Below are positions 6,373 to 6,637 of a stretch of 6,637 nucleotides of DNA, one piece after another. How positions within the stretch are numbered: position 1 is the stretch's first letter; the number at the start of each line of letters is the position of its first letter. The notes below the pieces were generated by a model that saw only the letters and a list, made by a program, of their open reading frames with translations, ran no database searches and had not been told where the DNA came from. This DNA is from Candidatus Cloacimonadota bacterium (GTDB lineage: Bacteria > Cloacimonadota > Cloacimonadia > Cloacimonadales > TCS61), in the NCBI GenBank assembly GCA_030668345.1, contig DAOUUD010000096.1, forward strand, positions 1 through 6,637. The letters run 5' to 3'. The position numbers and the translations under genes were made by a program.

Positions 6373-6637
6373 TTGAAAAAAATAATTTTAATTACAGTTG
6401 TTTTAATATTTACAATCGACCTTTCAGCATTAAGAGTACTCACGTATAATGCTTTGAATTTCAGCAGTAATTCCGGGGAGAGGTTACAATATTTCCAATC
6501 CGTTTTCAGTGAGATTGAACCGGATATCGTTCTTATACAGGAATTATCTAATGAAGCAGGCGCAGAACTTCTTCTTACTGCTTTGAACAATGGTGGGAAC
6601 ATTTTTTCCAGAACACGATTTCTGGATGGGCCGGATA
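6373..6637 (+). CDS. Exported endonuclease/exonuclease/phosphatase-family protein, N-terminal 88 residues (3' truncated)
   Basis: Begins with TTG, then a classic signal peptide: KK at residues 2-3, a hydrophobic core IILITVVLIFTI (4-15), then DLSA with probable cleavage near residue 19. There is no lipobox cysteine. The mature part starts LRVLTYNALNFSS (about 20-32), matching the first strand of the endonuclease/exonuclease/phosphatase fold, whose Asn helps bind the metal. PDIVLIQELSNEAGAELLLTALN (about 53-75) carries the second hallmark, the metal-ligand Glu in QE. Active members are DNases, phosphodiesterases or lipid phosphatases acting on phosphate esters; the substrate cannot be told from this fragment. 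Export suggests action in the periplasm or outside the cell. The catalytic His and Asp near the usual C-terminus lie beyond the window. It follows the nrdJ terminator, so it is likely transcribed separately, though no clear promoter is visible in the short gap. Confidence 0.8.
   Translation, partial: MKKIILITVVLIFTIDLSALRVLTYNALNFSSNSGERLQYFQSVFSEIEPDIVLIQELSNEAGAELLLTALNNGGNIFSRTRFLDGPD

Noticed and set aside
6279..6602. Reverse-strand open frame over the terminator and the exported protein gene
   Set aside because: It is antisense to a gene with a clear signal peptide and family motifs, spans the terminator and has no recognisable product.
1..6637. A novel multi-gene defence, mobile or biosynthetic system
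   Set aside because: All genes belong to housekeeping or known families. No transposase, integrase, toxin-antitoxin pair, repeat array or reverse transcriptase was seen on either strand.

Overview
The window looks like ordinary chromosome from an AT-rich (roughly 40% GC by eye), probably anaerobic, Gram-negative bacterium. A LolC/LolE-type permease implies an outer membrane with lipoproteins. A B12-dependent class II ribonucleotide reductase fits life with little or no oxygen. The form of the lysyl-tRNA synthetase around its RYRKRYLDLL segment, and the DUF7033-like deacetylase relative, resemble proteins of the Fibrobacterota-Chlorobiota-Bacteroidota group. Cloacimonadota or a related lineage is my best guess, from memory of family sequences and not from a search. 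I see no mobile elements, tRNA or rRNA genes, CRISPR arrays or phage genes.

Layout: (1) Positions 1-1091 are the 3' three quarters of lysS, cut by the window edge. (2) A lipoprotein-release ABC permease (1092-2306) starts on the base after the lysS stop. (3) A 474-residue protein related to polysaccharide deacetylases (2308-3732) starts one base after the permease stop. Its usual metal and catalytic residues appear to be replaced. These three genes look like one tightly packed, translationally coupled operon. (4) An AT-rich intergenic region of about 305 bases (3733-4037) holds a TTGACA hexamer inside an ATTGGA direct repeat, and a hairpin with a T-rich tail whose left arm can also pair with an upstream copy of CGTAA. 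(5) nrdJ (4038-6290) encodes a 750-residue adenosylcobalamin-dependent ribonucleotide reductase with all key cysteines and a C-terminal zinc ribbon, followed by a clear terminator (6314-6355). (6) A TTG-started gene for an exported endonuclease/exonuclease/phosphatase-family protein begins at 6373 and runs off the window end.

Functionally, the first operon joins a translation enzyme to envelope biogenesis (lipoprotein export plus a probable non-catalytic carbohydrate-related protein). nrdJ is a separate transcription unit supplying deoxyribonucleotides. No new multi-gene system is evident. The points most worth a second look are the apparently inactive deacetylase fold, the missing LolD ATPase next to the permease, and the structured region upstream of nrdJ.
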